Source: Spirochaeta africana DSM 8902
GTDB lineage: Bacteria; Spirochaetota; Spirochaetia; DSM-27196; DSM-8902
Direction of reading: 5' to 3'
NCBI RefSeq assembly: GCF_000242595.2
Contig: NC_017098.1
Location: 1,116,001 to 1,180,000 of the forward strand
DNA: 64,000 nucleotides
The notes below the pieces were generated by a model, which was not told where the DNA came from, did not search any database, and was given only the letters and a program-made list of their open reading frames with translations. Within the stretch, counting starts at the first letter, position 1, and each line of letters opens with the position of its first letter. This document shows positions 44,695-52,603 of the stretch, piece after piece. Made by a program: the position numbers and the translations under genes.

Positions 44695-46692
44695 GTACGC
44701 CCGACATGGGTACATACTTGAGGGTGCAAGTCCCTTACTGATTCCCACGCATAGGCAAAGTCTATGTGAACAGTTAGCTGAAAGCAAGGGCGGTTTCGCG
44801 AGAACCCGTCTGGAGGAAGCTGGAGCGCAAAACCGGGAGCCGATGAACAAGAACGTGATATCAAGGCCTGGTTCCGGAGGCGAGGCAGCCAATGATGCCG
44901 ATGCCCAGTGGGAGTGGAACAGGGTAAATCACGCGGTTGTCCGGGGACAGTGTGTATCCTTATTCGGGGAGATCTGCCTGTGGGCAATCTGCTCTATTGA
45001 TGTCTGTATTCCCGGTGAAGGATTCCGGGTATCCAAATCCTGGCGAAACAACGTGCGACAGTTGTTTTCGAGCCACACAGTGGGACACAAACCAGTCGCA
45101 GGACAGAGATAGCAGCCGATCGCATCACCGTGAGTAATCACGGATGATTAGCAGGCAGAAGTCAGCAGACGGCATAGTAGTCAACGCCCGGGGTAATGCC
45201 CGGTTCATGGCGAAGGCCGGAACATTCTTTAAGGAGGAGTCTTGTGATTCTCGAACACAACACACGTGACTTGCCACTGGCAGTACAACGGAGGTCCGGC
45301 GGATCATGGAGCAACCAGCCTTGAACACATCTATGATGGAACTGATTCTGGACAACGGGAACATGCATCGAGCCTGGAAACAGGTGAAGCGCAACGGCGG
45401 CAGTCCGGGAGTAGATGGCATTACCATCGACCAATTCCCGCAGCTCGTTCGTTCCCGCTGGCCAGGAATCAGACACGCTTTGCTGCATGGGTATTACATC
45501 CCATCCCCTGTGCTCAGGGTAGAAATACCCAAGAAGTCCGGGGGGATACGGAAGCTGGGCATCCCGACCGTACTCGATCGGGTAATCCAGCAGGCAATTG
45601 CACAAGTGCTGAATCCACTGTTTGACCCGGAATTCTCGGACTCAAGTTTCGGATTCCGCCCTGGGCGCTCGGCTCATGGAGCCATACATCAGGTACACAG
45701 CTACGTTGCATCAGGGTACCGCTACGCAGTGGACGTTGATCTTGAAAAGTTCTTCGACACGGTAGACCATGATATTCTGATGCACCATGTCGGCCGTACA
45801 CTGCGGGATAAACCAGTCTTGCGGCTAATCGGTCGGTACCTGCGAGCCGGCGTCATGGACAAGTGCGGGGGAGTGCGAGTTCCCACGCCGATTGGCACCC
45901 CACAAGGAGGGCCGTTATCACCGCTGCTGTCAAACATTCTGCTGCATCAACTTGATACAGAGCTGGAACGTCGACAGCTGCGATTCGCCCGATACGCCGA
46001 CGATTTTGTGATCCTCACCAAAAGTCGTGCGGAGGGTGATACGATCCTGCGAGAGATCACCGCGTTTCTCGGCAAGAAACTGAAACTGGTGGTGAACCAG
46101 ACCAAAAGCACCGTGGCACCGATACAGAAATGTAGCTTTCTGGGCTTTACCTTCACCGCAAAGAAAATCTGCTGGACACAACGCGCCTACCAGGAATTCT
46201 TGCGAACCGTAAAGCAACTGACCCGCAGATCGTGGGGAGTGTCGATGCAGTACCGATTGTACCGACTGAAGGTGTACATTCAGGGATGGATGAACTACTA
46301 CGGGATATCCCAGTTCTACCGTCCGGTACAAAGCATCGACGAATGGCTGCGGCGACGAATCCGTATGTGCTACTGGAAACAGTGGCGCTACCCCCGAACG
46401 AGGGTACGAAAACTGCTGGAACTCGGTGTCCCAAGAGAATATGCCGTTATCGCGGGCAGTAGCAGCAAAGCCTATTGGCGATTGTCGAAAAGCTATGCTA
46501 CGAACGCAGGGATGTCCAATGCATGGCTTGCACAGCAAGGACTGGTCAACATCAAGCAGCTGTGGTGTAAAGCCCAGGGCTACAGTTGACCGCATCATGG
46601 AACATGTTTGCTCCAGGGAATGAACCGCCCCGTGCGGATCCGCATGCGGGGTGGTGTGGGGGCCGGTGATTAGCAGTCACCGGCTACCCGAT
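44695..46692 (+). mobile_element. Group IIC (attC-type) intron
   Basis: A 1998-bp intron. The 5' end GTACGCCCGACATGGG resembles the group IIC consensus start, and the 3' end has a domain V-like hairpin (46624-46655, CCGCCCCGTGCGGA / TCCGCATGCGGGGTGG) and a domain VI hairpin ending CTACCCGAT. It encodes a maturase-RT in domain IV. It is inserted in an attC between TTG and TTAGAY, antisense to the cassettes, the site and orientation known for group IIC-attC introns. Joining the flanks restores an attC like that at 60374-60380. Confidence 0.85.
45306..46589 (+). CDS. Group IIC intron maturase / reverse transcriptase
   Basis: A 427-residue group II intron RT. The RT domain covers about 20-290 with RT motifs PGVDGITIDQF, IPKKSGGIRKLGIPTVLDRVIQQAI, YAVDVDLEKFFDTVDH, GTPQGGPLSPLLSNI and the catalytic FARYADDFVIL (YADD). 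A group II maturase domain (domain X) follows at about 310-380 (YIQGWMNYYGISQF). No HNH endonuclease is present, typical of class C. It functions in splicing and retrohoming of the intron. Confidence 0.92.
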   Translation: MEQPALNTSMMELILDNGNMHRAWKQVKRNGGSPGVDGITIDQFPQLVRSRWPGIRHALLHGYYIPSPVLRVEIPKKSGGIRKLGIPTVLDRVIQQAIAQVLNPLFDPEFSDSSFGFRPGRSAHGAIHQVHSYVASGYRYAVDVDLEKFFDTVDHDILMHHVGRTLRDKPVLRLIGRYLRAGVMDKCGGVRVPTPIGTPQGGPLSPLLSNILLHQLDTELERRQLRFARYADDFVILTKSRAEGDTILREITAFLGKKLKLVVNQTKSTVAPIQKCSFLGFTFTAKKICWTQRAYQEFLRTVKQLTRRSWGVSMQYRLYRLKVYIQGWMNYYGISQFYRPVQSIDEWLRRRIRMCYWKQWRYPRTRVRKLLELGVPREYAVIAGSSSKAYWRLSKSYATNAGMSNAWLAQQGLVNIKQLWCKAQGYS

Positions 46693-47988
46693 TTAGATGA
46701 AACCACTCATGATATTCTTTAATAAATACTTGTTTCGATAGAATAATTTACTGCCATCTGGAACAACAGCAACATTACTCCCTAAGTAGAAATATTTATT
46801 TTTGTTATATTCACGGAATACTCTTTTATTAAATTCTCTAACCGCCTGATCTATGCTATTGCCTCTTGATTTTATTGTTATACCCATTTTCACAATTAAT
46901 CCAACAAGAAGGTTTTCATTATTAATGCTAATATCGGTAAAATTATCGAGAAAACTATTCAAATCAATTTTGGTAACAATTACAACTTTTTTCTTTTGAG
47001 TCTTTATTGAATTAATAATAAATGAATTTATATGGACGTCACCAAGAGAGGAGCCAATTATTATAATACAATCAGATTTAAAAATATCGAGTGAAAGTTT
47101 TTGAAAAAAAACACTAAATGGAAAAATAGCAAAAGTCTCAATCTTTTCCAAGGTTGTAACCAACCATGTATTGTAATGCTTTCCGACAGAACCTTTTTCA
47201 TAAATTTTGATCTGTTCTCCAACCGTCCTGCTATTAGATTTTTCTATTCTTATATTCTGAGCAACTTTTGCATTATTTTCATGAATGTATTCATCGCCAA
47301 TTAGGTATCCATTAACACTGCCGTGAAGTTGGCATAATGTATTTTCAGTATTCCAAAATTTATCCACATCAAAATTCTTATTAACAAAACAATTATCTAT
47401 ATTTGTTTTCTTTATTGAATCAGACAGTAAATTGTCATAATTAAAGGAATAAAATTGCAGTTCATCGTTTTTATTATTGTGAATTATCCAATTTCGTATC
47501 ATCCTAATATAATAAATCTTTTTATTTAGCCTTCTAGAATATACCTCATTGATAAAGCTGCATATAACCTCGCGGCAAATATAGGGTACGTACATCCATC
47601 CATCACTTGTTGTATTGGTATAGGAAAACTTTGATAAATCTACAAATTCTTCATTGATATTTTCATACTCACCTCCAAAGATATCATTACTAAAACGAAT
47701 ACAGATAGGTTCTAGTATGTGCATTATCTGATCAAATGTTACATATCCAAAATGATTTTCAATATTATTTTTAATATTTACAATCAGATCTGTTATTTCG
47801 CGCCCGTCAATGTTAAATACATAAGATGTGTCCCCGCCAGTATATGCAAGTGTAAATTGGTTTATCAAATTATTCCAACGATTAAAATCAGTCAAAGCGA
47901 TTATTATAGTTTCTGTAGTAATGACATGGTTACAATTCCCAATAAATGGCGTTGATGCTCCAGCACCTAGTATTAATGTGTATCTCAT
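46693..47988 (-). CDS. SIR2-like NAD-binding domain protein (defence candidate)
   Basis: A 431-residue protein. The N-terminus MRYTLILGAGASTPFIGN carries the GAGxS NAD-binding motif; LQFYSFNYDNLL and TLCQLHGSVNG (catalytic His-type motif) and CIIIIGSSLGDVHIN (second GS motif) follow the SIR2_2 order. Proteins with this domain serve as NADase effectors in several antiphage systems (Thoeris ThsA, DSR, SIR2-HerA). Here it is alone in an integron cassette, with a C-terminal region of unknown type (about 340-431). The ATG at 47988 has AAGGA upstream. Very AT-rich. Confidence 0.78.
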   Translation of the reverse strand: MRYTLILGAGASTPFIGNCNHVITTETIIIALTDFNRWNNLINQFTLAYTGGDTSYVFNIDGREITDLIVNIKNNIENHFGYVTFDQIMHILEPICIRFSNDIFGGEYENINEEFVDLSKFSYTNTTSDGWMYVPYICREVICSFINEVYSRRLNKKIYYIRMIRNWIIHNNKNDELQFYSFNYDNLLSDSIKKTNIDNCFVNKNFDVDKFWNTENTLCQLHGSVNGYLIGDEYIHENNAKVAQNIRIEKSNSRTVGEQIKIYEKGSVGKHYNTWLVTTLEKIETFAIFPFSVFFQKLSLDIFKSDCIIIIGSSLGDVHINSFIINSIKTQKKKVVIVTKIDLNSFLDNFTDISINNENLLVGLIVKMGITIKSRGNSIDQAVREFNKRVFREYNKNKYFYLGSNVAVVPDGSKLFYRNKYLLKNIMSGFI

Positions 47989-48056
47989 TATTTCCTTTTT
48001 TGCGCGTAGCCCCATCTAACGACTGCATAACCCGTGAGCGCACAGCGCGAATCGGG

Positions 48057-49405
48057 GATAGTGTCCTGAAACGTTCGCAATTTGAAAAGTAAAAGGAGCC
48101 ATTGGATCCTCCGAAAGGTGTAGTAGCCAAACCATACCAAAGGAGAACACACAATGGCCCCACTCAAAGCTACCGCAGATTTCGAGAAACTTCTATCCCG
48201 TTTCATAGGTGAACAGGATCCTCTGCTTGAAATGCTCAAATGGATGACCGAACAGCTCATGCGCATTGAAGCTGAAAATAAAGCCGGTGCCGTGAAAGGC
48301 AAGCATGTCGCAAATCGGACGACTCATTTCAGCGGTTCTCGTGTCAGAAGATTCGATACCCGTCTGGGCACCATGTACCTCGTCGTTCCAAAGCTGCGCA
48401 AGGGCGGGTACATTCCCTTCTTTGTAACCGAGAAGAAACGCTCGGAACAAGCACTCCTACAGGTAGTGCAGGAAGCATTTATCAACGGTGTTTCTACCCG
48501 TAAGATCGATCGCCTCGCCAAGGAGCTGGGGATTGAATCCATATCAGCCAGCCAGGTCTCTGAAATTAATAAGGGGCTGGATGAACAGGTTCAGCAATTT
48601 CGCAACCGAGAGCTGGATTCAGAATATCCAGTTATCTGGATTGATGCACTGTATGAAAAGATACGCCATGGCCAGAGAGTGCAGAATGAAGCAGTGATGG
48701 TGGTTTGTGGCCTTAATTCTGCTGGAGAGCGCGAAATACTTGCTATAGAGCCCATGGAAACTGAATCAGAGGAAACATACGCCGACCTGTTTCAGCGCTT
48801 AAAACAGCGCGGTCTCAAGCATGTATGGCTTGTGGTATCAGATGCACACCAGGGATTGAAAAATGCAATCCGATCAGAATTTGTCGGCGCATGTTGGCAA
48901 CGGTGTAAAGTGCATTTCATGCGGAATGTCCTCGCCAAAGTACGCAGCAAACACAAGGAACAATTTGCAGAGCGATTAAAGCACATCTGGCTGCAGCCAG
49001 ATCAAGCTACCGCGCGAAAATACGCCAAGCAGCTTATGGATGACTGGGAAGACTCTTGCTCTGATGCAGTCGAAATCCTGGATTCCGGACTTGATGACTC
49101 ACTGCAGTTCTATGCCTTTGCAAAAATCGATGCACGGAAAATCTCGTCCACCAATATGCTGGAGCGATTGAACAAGGAAATCCGTCGACGATCAAAGGTG
49201 GTTGGCGTCTTTCCGTCCAGGGAGTCATACATCAGAATGGTCACCTGCTATCTGATAGAATACACCGAAGACTGGACAACCGGCAGATCGTACATTAAAA
49301 AGGAATCACTGGATGAACAGAAAGAATTCATCCTGAGAACGGTTGCGTAACCAGCCGGAGGCTGATGGCTCCAGGGTGAAATTGCAAACACGTTTGGACA
49401 CTATC
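48057..49405 (+). mobile_element. IS256-family insertion sequence, copy 1 (1349 bp)
   Basis: Terminal inverted repeats start GATAGTGTCC at both ends and continue to GCAATTT. Direct repeats GAATCGGG flank it (48049-48056 and 49406-49413). It contains one transposase gene. A second copy of identical length lies at 52604-53952. Confidence 0.92.
48154..49350 (+). CDS. IS256-family (mutator-type) transposase, copy 1
   Basis: A 398-residue DDE transposase. Catalytic residues lie in VIWIDALYEK (D), VVSDAHQGLKNA (D) and TNMLERLNKEIRRR (E). The C(2)H-like CWQRCKVHFMRN motif is characteristic of IS256/mutator transposases. It is complete and identical in sequence to the copy at 52.7 kb, so it may be active. 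Confidence 0.93.
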   Translation: MAPLKATADFEKLLSRFIGEQDPLLEMLKWMTEQLMRIEAENKAGAVKGKHVANRTTHFSGSRVRRFDTRLGTMYLVVPKLRKGGYIPFFVTEKKRSEQALLQVVQEAFINGVSTRKIDRLAKELGIESISASQVSEINKGLDEQVQQFRNRELDSEYPVIWIDALYEKIRHGQRVQNEAVMVVCGLNSAGEREILAIEPMETESEETYADLFQRLKQRGLKHVWLVVSDAHQGLKNAIRSEFVGACWQRCKVHFMRNVLAKVRSKHKEQFAERLKHIWLQPDQATARKYAKQLMDDWEDSCSDAVEILDSGLDDSLQFYAFAKIDARKISSTNMLERLNKEIRRRSKVVGVFPSRESYIRMVTCYLIEYTEDWTTGRSYIKKESLDEQKEFILRTVA

Positions 49406-49436
49406 GAATCGGGTTGATGTACAAGTTAAAACTCTT

Positions 49437-49910
49437 CTACTTATTTATTTCCTTGATCATCAACAAGCAGGGATTTTCTTCATCCCACATTTCCGTCAGT
49501 GTGATCAACTCCTTGAATCCCAGGCTTCGATAGAAGGCTGTTGTTCTTTTATACGGCTCATACTTCACATCATCGCTCAATGTTTTGACGATGGCAAATT
49601 CACATTTCTTCTCGATGAAATATTCTTCTGCGTTGTTACATAATAATCTTCCGATCCCGTTTCCATGGTGCTCGGCGGCAACACCCAGGACGAATATGTC
49701 ACCAGTTCGATTATGGTGGATTTTGACACTGATAAACCCTATGCACTCTTCACCAGCAAATGCAGCCCAATAAGGGAGTGATTTCACATCAGCAACATAC
49801 TGTTGGACAGCAGTTTCGTTTCCGAACCAGTCAGGTAAATTTTCCAAGATATCTTCAGTGTATTTTGATTTGAGTGCTGGATCTGTAATGTTTTCAATTC
49901 TGCAATTCAT
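49437..49910 (-). CDS. GNAT-family N-acetyltransferase
   Basis: A 157-residue acetyltransferase. Motif A is VLGVAAEHHGNGIGRLLCNNAEEYF (H-G-N-G-I-G), and the C-terminal segment is YKRTTAFYRSLGFKELI. The ATG at 49910 has AAGAGAG 4 bases upstream. It is a single-gene cassette flanked by attC sites at 48014 and 50021. Cassette GNATs often acetylate antibiotics or amino acids; the substrate is not predictable. Confidence 0.85.
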   Translation of the reverse strand: MNCRIENITDPALKSKYTEDILENLPDWFGNETAVQQYVADVKSLPYWAAFAGEECIGFISVKIHHNRTGDIFVLGVAAEHHGNGIGRLLCNNAEEYFIEKKCEFAIVKTLSDDVKYEPYKRTTAFYRSLGFKELITLTEMWDEENPCLLMIKEINK

Positions 49911-50020
49911 TGCTCTCTTAGTTTTTGTTCTGCTCTTCGTACAATCCACGTCATTAGTGCTGCACAAAAATCATTAATTGCTTCAGTAGACCAGAAAATT
50001 TTCCCCCGCCCGGAGGGACA

Positions 50021-50106
50021 TTTTAACGTCTCGCATCACTGGGCACAAAAAGCAGAGCGAGGAACGAGCGGCGCATTTGTGATCCGAGTGCATGCGTTTG
50101 TTAGCC
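50021..50106 (-). repeat. attC site (86 bp)
   Basis: Plus-strand cores TTTTAAC (50021-50027) and GTTAGCC (50100-50106). The arms pair imperfectly: CGCATGCACT against AGTGATGCG. It follows the PD-(D/E)xK cassette in transcription order. Confidence 0.65.
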
Positions 50107-50112
50107 AGCTCT

Positions 50113-51345
50113 CTATTTGTCTGATGGGATATCATATAGTTGTGTAGTGACAATTATTTCCTTTCCCGGCTCTGATTCTTTTACAAGAATGTAGCGAGAG
50201 TCCCCGTCGGCATGATGAAAAACTGTCTTACGATGTTCTGGTAACGACTCCATTGCTTCATGCATCTTCTGCCGCACAGCATTAGAGTCTTTTGTTCGGT
50301 TAAATATCATAAGGGCGCATTTTGAGTCGCGCCAAGTCAGATAACCGAGTAGTTGACCCACGGCTTCGTTAAATACTTTTTGCCCTCGCCAGAATTTACA
50401 CTCAGCAATAAATACATTCTTATTTTCTTCTCGTATGAGAATGTCTGTTTTTCCTGAGGCATTAAATGTTTCCCCAGTTGCCCCTCCTTCATAATGACCA
50501 TTTAATTGTAAAAGAAAATGATCCCGAATCGATTCTTCATCAAGCGACGCAAATGATGCAGGATTACGCTCTATAACCAACGACATACTCTTAATGATTT
50601 CCAATATGTGTTGGTATTCCTTTTCATCGAGCACAGGTTCGGGCTGATATGAGCCTGTTTCCACCGTGGGTTTTTTGGTTGGTTTCGTTCTTCGTTTTGC
50701 GGGGATCGTGAAAGTTGGTGATGCATCTGCCCTTTTTACGGGGATGCCCAACGCAGCAACAGCACCAGTAGTTGCCTGAGCCAGTTCTCTTTTCCTTTTT
50801 AGAGCTTGCTTCACCGTATTCGGAACAGAGTTATTGTGATTCTGTACATCTTTCTTAAGGTAGCCGACAGCATCTTCTAATGATTTTATATTTCGATTTA
50901 TTTCCCCCTTGAGCTGACCCGGGTTGGCTGAATCATCTGGAAAGCTTACACTCAAAATGATCTCTCCGCCTTTTACTTCTATGTCTGGGTAACCGCCCGA
51001 ACTCCATGTAGATGCGCGAACTCTCCAGAGCATAGGATCACCGTCAAATGGAATAGCTATATCAATCTTTGTCCCTCTTACAACAGCGCGCTCCCCAGGA
51101 AAAACAGCTCTATGGAAATCATGACTAACGTCAATCTGAGTACCTGTCTGGTTTTTAATATATTGCTGATCTGAATGAAGAACCAGAGGTTTAATTATCG
51201 CTTTATCAGTAAAATATTCCTCAAGCTCTGTTTCTGATGCTTTCAACACATATTCATTGTCCAGAGCCTTAATTTCATTTGACACTGAATCAACAACATT
51301 TCTGAAAGTAGCAAAGGTATCTCCCTCTCTAAACGGGTACATCAT
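50113..51345 (-). CDS. PD-(D/E)xK nuclease-like protein
   Basis: A 410-residue cytoplasmic protein. The C-terminal third holds a restriction-like nuclease core: SGKTDILIREENKNVFIAECKFWRGQK gives the D...E-x-K catalytic set (about residues 308-333), followed by a helix with EAVGQLLGYLTWRD. The N-terminal two thirds has a beta-rich domain (about 60-135) and a basic linker (KRRTKPTKKPT). It stands alone in a cassette and has no methylase partner. A role in nucleic-acid defence is inferred. AGAGGAA precedes the ATG. Confidence 0.7.
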   Translation of the reverse strand: MMYPFREGDTFATFRNVVDSVSNEIKALDNEYVLKASETELEEYFTDKAIIKPLVLHSDQQYIKNQTGTQIDVSHDFHRAVFPGERAVVRGTKIDIAIPFDGDPMLWRVRASTWSSGGYPDIEVKGGEIILSVSFPDDSANPGQLKGEINRNIKSLEDAVGYLKKDVQNHNNSVPNTVKQALKRKRELAQATTGAVAALGIPVKRADASPTFTIPAKRRTKPTKKPTVETGSYQPEPVLDEKEYQHILEIIKSMSLVIERNPASFASLDEESIRDHFLLQLNGHYEGGATGETFNASGKTDILIREENKNVFIAECKFWRGQKVFNEAVGQLLGYLTWRDSKCALMIFNRTKDSNAVRQKMHEAMESLPEHRKTVFHHADGDSRYILVKESEPGKEIIVTTQLYDIPSDK

Positions 51346-51361
51346 TGTTCCTCTTTCTTTT

Positions 51362-51418
51362 GGCTAACAGCGAGCTAACCAGCCGGCTTTGCCGGTCTGG
51401 TTGAGCGCAATGTTAAAC
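51362..51418 (-). repeat. attC site (57 bp) after toxin-antitoxin cassette 1
   Basis: Cores GGCTAAC and GTTAAAC on the plus strand. A near-perfect stem is formed by GCGAGCTAACCAG/CTGGTTGAGCGC around CCGGC-TTT-GCCGG. It shares this sequence with the sites at 52057 and 54110. Confidence 0.85.
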
Positions 51419-51425
51419 GTCTTTA

Positions 51426-51695
51426 TTAACTCACTTCTTTCAGGTTGCCCGTGACATATTTATGCAAGATACTCGTTACCAGGGTTTGATAAGGAATACC
51501 TTCCTCCATGGCTTTGGTTTTCAGTGCTTCTACATCACGTTTGGATATACGGATATTTATTCTATAGTCTTTTATGGCAGTCTTTTTTGCTGCATCTACC
51601 AGTTCCTGCTTTATATTCTCAAAGTTAGCCACTGACTTCCATTCACCGGCTTCTACGGATTCCATTAGTTCTTTTTCTTCTTTCACATTCATCAT
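51426..51695 (-). CDS. CopG-type antitoxin, cassette 1
   Basis: An 89-residue antitoxin. The acidic N-terminal half (EEKELMESVEAGEWKS) probably binds the toxin, and RINIRISKRDVEALKTKAMEEGIPYQTLVTSILHKYVTG is a ribbon-helix-helix domain. The family matches the CopG antitoxin of BrnT-like toxins. It overlaps the toxin gene by 4 bp (ATGA), with the toxin first as in brnTA. Nearly identical to the copy at 52121. Confidence 0.82.
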   Translation of the reverse strand: MMNVKEEKELMESVEAGEWKSVANFENIKQELVDAAKKTAIKDYRINIRISKRDVEALKTKAMEEGIPYQTLVTSILHKYVTGNLKEVS

Positions 51696-51973
51696 TTGTT
51701 CCCTCCAAGATCGTATACTTTGGTGTATTTTCTGCTTGGAAATAAAGTCTTCAAAAAATAGTCTCCATTATCTTCCTTTACACATGGTACACACACCGCA
51801 TAACCATCAATATCAACGATCATAATCAATTGGTTTTGATATTTTTCTTTGTTCGGATTTTCAAAGACATCGATCAAATGTCCTTCTTCTATGGCGACCA
51901 CAATCCGCTCAAACGAAATAGCTCTTTGGTTTTTGAGTTGCTTGTTTTTATCTTCATTCCAATAGAATGCCAT
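51692..51973 (-). CDS. BrnT-like toxin, cassette 1 (intact)
   Basis: A 93-residue protein with the BrnT-like order of a short helix with FYWNEDKNKQLKN, ISFERIVVAIEEGHLIDVFENP, and a beta sheet (LIMIVDIDGYAVCVPCVKEDNGDYFLKTLFPSRKYTK). BrnT toxins are RelE-fold ribonucleases. No Shine-Dalgarno is present and the predicted transcription start coincides with the ATG, so translation may be leaderless. The second cassette copy of this gene is disrupted by an IS. Confidence 0.72.
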   Translation of the reverse strand: MAFYWNEDKNKQLKNQRAISFERIVVAIEEGHLIDVFENPNKEKYQNQLIMIVDIDGYAVCVPCVKEDNGDYFLKTLFPSRKYTKVYDLGGNK

Positions 51974-51979
51974 TGTAAC

Positions 51980-52008
51980 ATGGTACGACTGTGTGTGCCT
52001 TATGTCAA
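51980..52008 (-). promoter_or_regulatory. Promoter of toxin-antitoxin cassette 1
   Basis: TTGACA (minus strand, 52003-52008), a 17-bp spacer and TACCAT (51980-51985). The cassette therefore carries its own promoter and does not depend on an integron Pc. Confidence 0.55.
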
Positions 52009-52056
52009 CGAGAAATGCAGAGTAGATTTCTCATTTGGTTGGGCGCCTTAGCGTCC

Positions 52057-52113
52057 GTTTAACAGCGAGCTAACCAGCCGGCTTTGCCGGTCTGGTTGAG
52101 CGCAATGTTAAAC
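52057..52113 (-). repeat. attC site (57 bp) after toxin-antitoxin cassette 2
   Basis: Cores GTTTAAC and GTTAAAC. The inner sequence is identical to the attC at 51362-51418. It separates the two near-identical toxin-antitoxin cassettes. Confidence 0.85.
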
Positions 52114-52120
52114 GTCTTTT

Positions 52121-52390
52121 TTAACTTACTTCCTTCAGGTTGCCCGTAACATATTTATGCAAGATACTGGTTACCAGGGTTTGATAAGGAATACCTTCTT
52201 CCATGGCTTTGGTTTTCAGCGCTTCTACATCACGTTTGGATATGCGGATATTTATTCTATAGTCTTTTATGGCAGTCTTTTTTGCTGCATCTACCAGTTC
52301 TTGCTTTATATTCTCAAAGTCAGCCACTGACCTCCATTCACCGGCTTCTACGGATTCCATTAATTCTTTTTCTTCTTTCTCATTCATCAT
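52121..52390 (-). CDS. CopG-type antitoxin, cassette 2
   Basis: An 89-residue antitoxin differing from copy 1 at only three positions in the first 25 residues (NEKEEKE, WRSVADFEN). The RHH domain is unchanged. Its partner toxin gene is split by an IS element, so this may act as a free antitoxin against toxin 1. Confidence 0.82.
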   Translation of the reverse strand: MMNEKEEKELMESVEAGEWRSVADFENIKQELVDAAKKTAIKDYRINIRISKRDVEALKTKAMEEGIPYQTLVTSILHKYVTGNLKEVS

Positions 52391-52603
52391 TTGTTCCCTC
52401 CAAGATTGTATGCTTTGGTGTATTTTCTGCTTGGAAATAAGGTCTTCAAAAAATAGTCTCCATTATCTTCCTTTACACATGGTACACACACCGCATAGCC
52501 ATCAATATCCACGATCAGGATCAATTGGTTTTGATATTTTTCTTTATTCGGATTTTCAAACACATCGATCAAGTGTCCTTCTTCTATAGCGACCACAATG
52601 CGC

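Larger units (their letters stand above)
44593..46698 (-). repeat. attC site interrupted by a group II intron
   Basis: The attC comprises 44593-44694 plus 46693-46698 (about 108 bp when the intron is removed). Core sites in cassette orientation are ATCTAAC and GTTAGCC. The arms are imperfectly complementary (CAACTTGACATTACC against GGCAATGCAAGTTAAG), with an inner hairpin around TTTTTGCATGCGCAAAAA. It lies between the SIR2-like cassette and the RHH/PIN cassette. It is very similar to the attC at 58924-60380. Confidence 0.75.
48014..49431 (-). repeat. attC site interrupted by an IS element
   Basis: The attC consists of 48014-48056 plus 49414-49431 (about 61 bp). Core sequences on the plus strand are ATCTAAC and GTTAAAA; the stem pairs AACCCG with CGGGTT around a GC-rich loop. 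It lies between the GNAT cassette and the SIR2-like cassette. The IS element sits in its right arm, with an 8-bp target duplication. Confidence 0.65.

Noticed and set aside
44584-45141. Minus-strand ORFs in the 5' part of the intron
   Set aside because: They lie in the structured ribozyme domains I-III of the group II intron and match no family.
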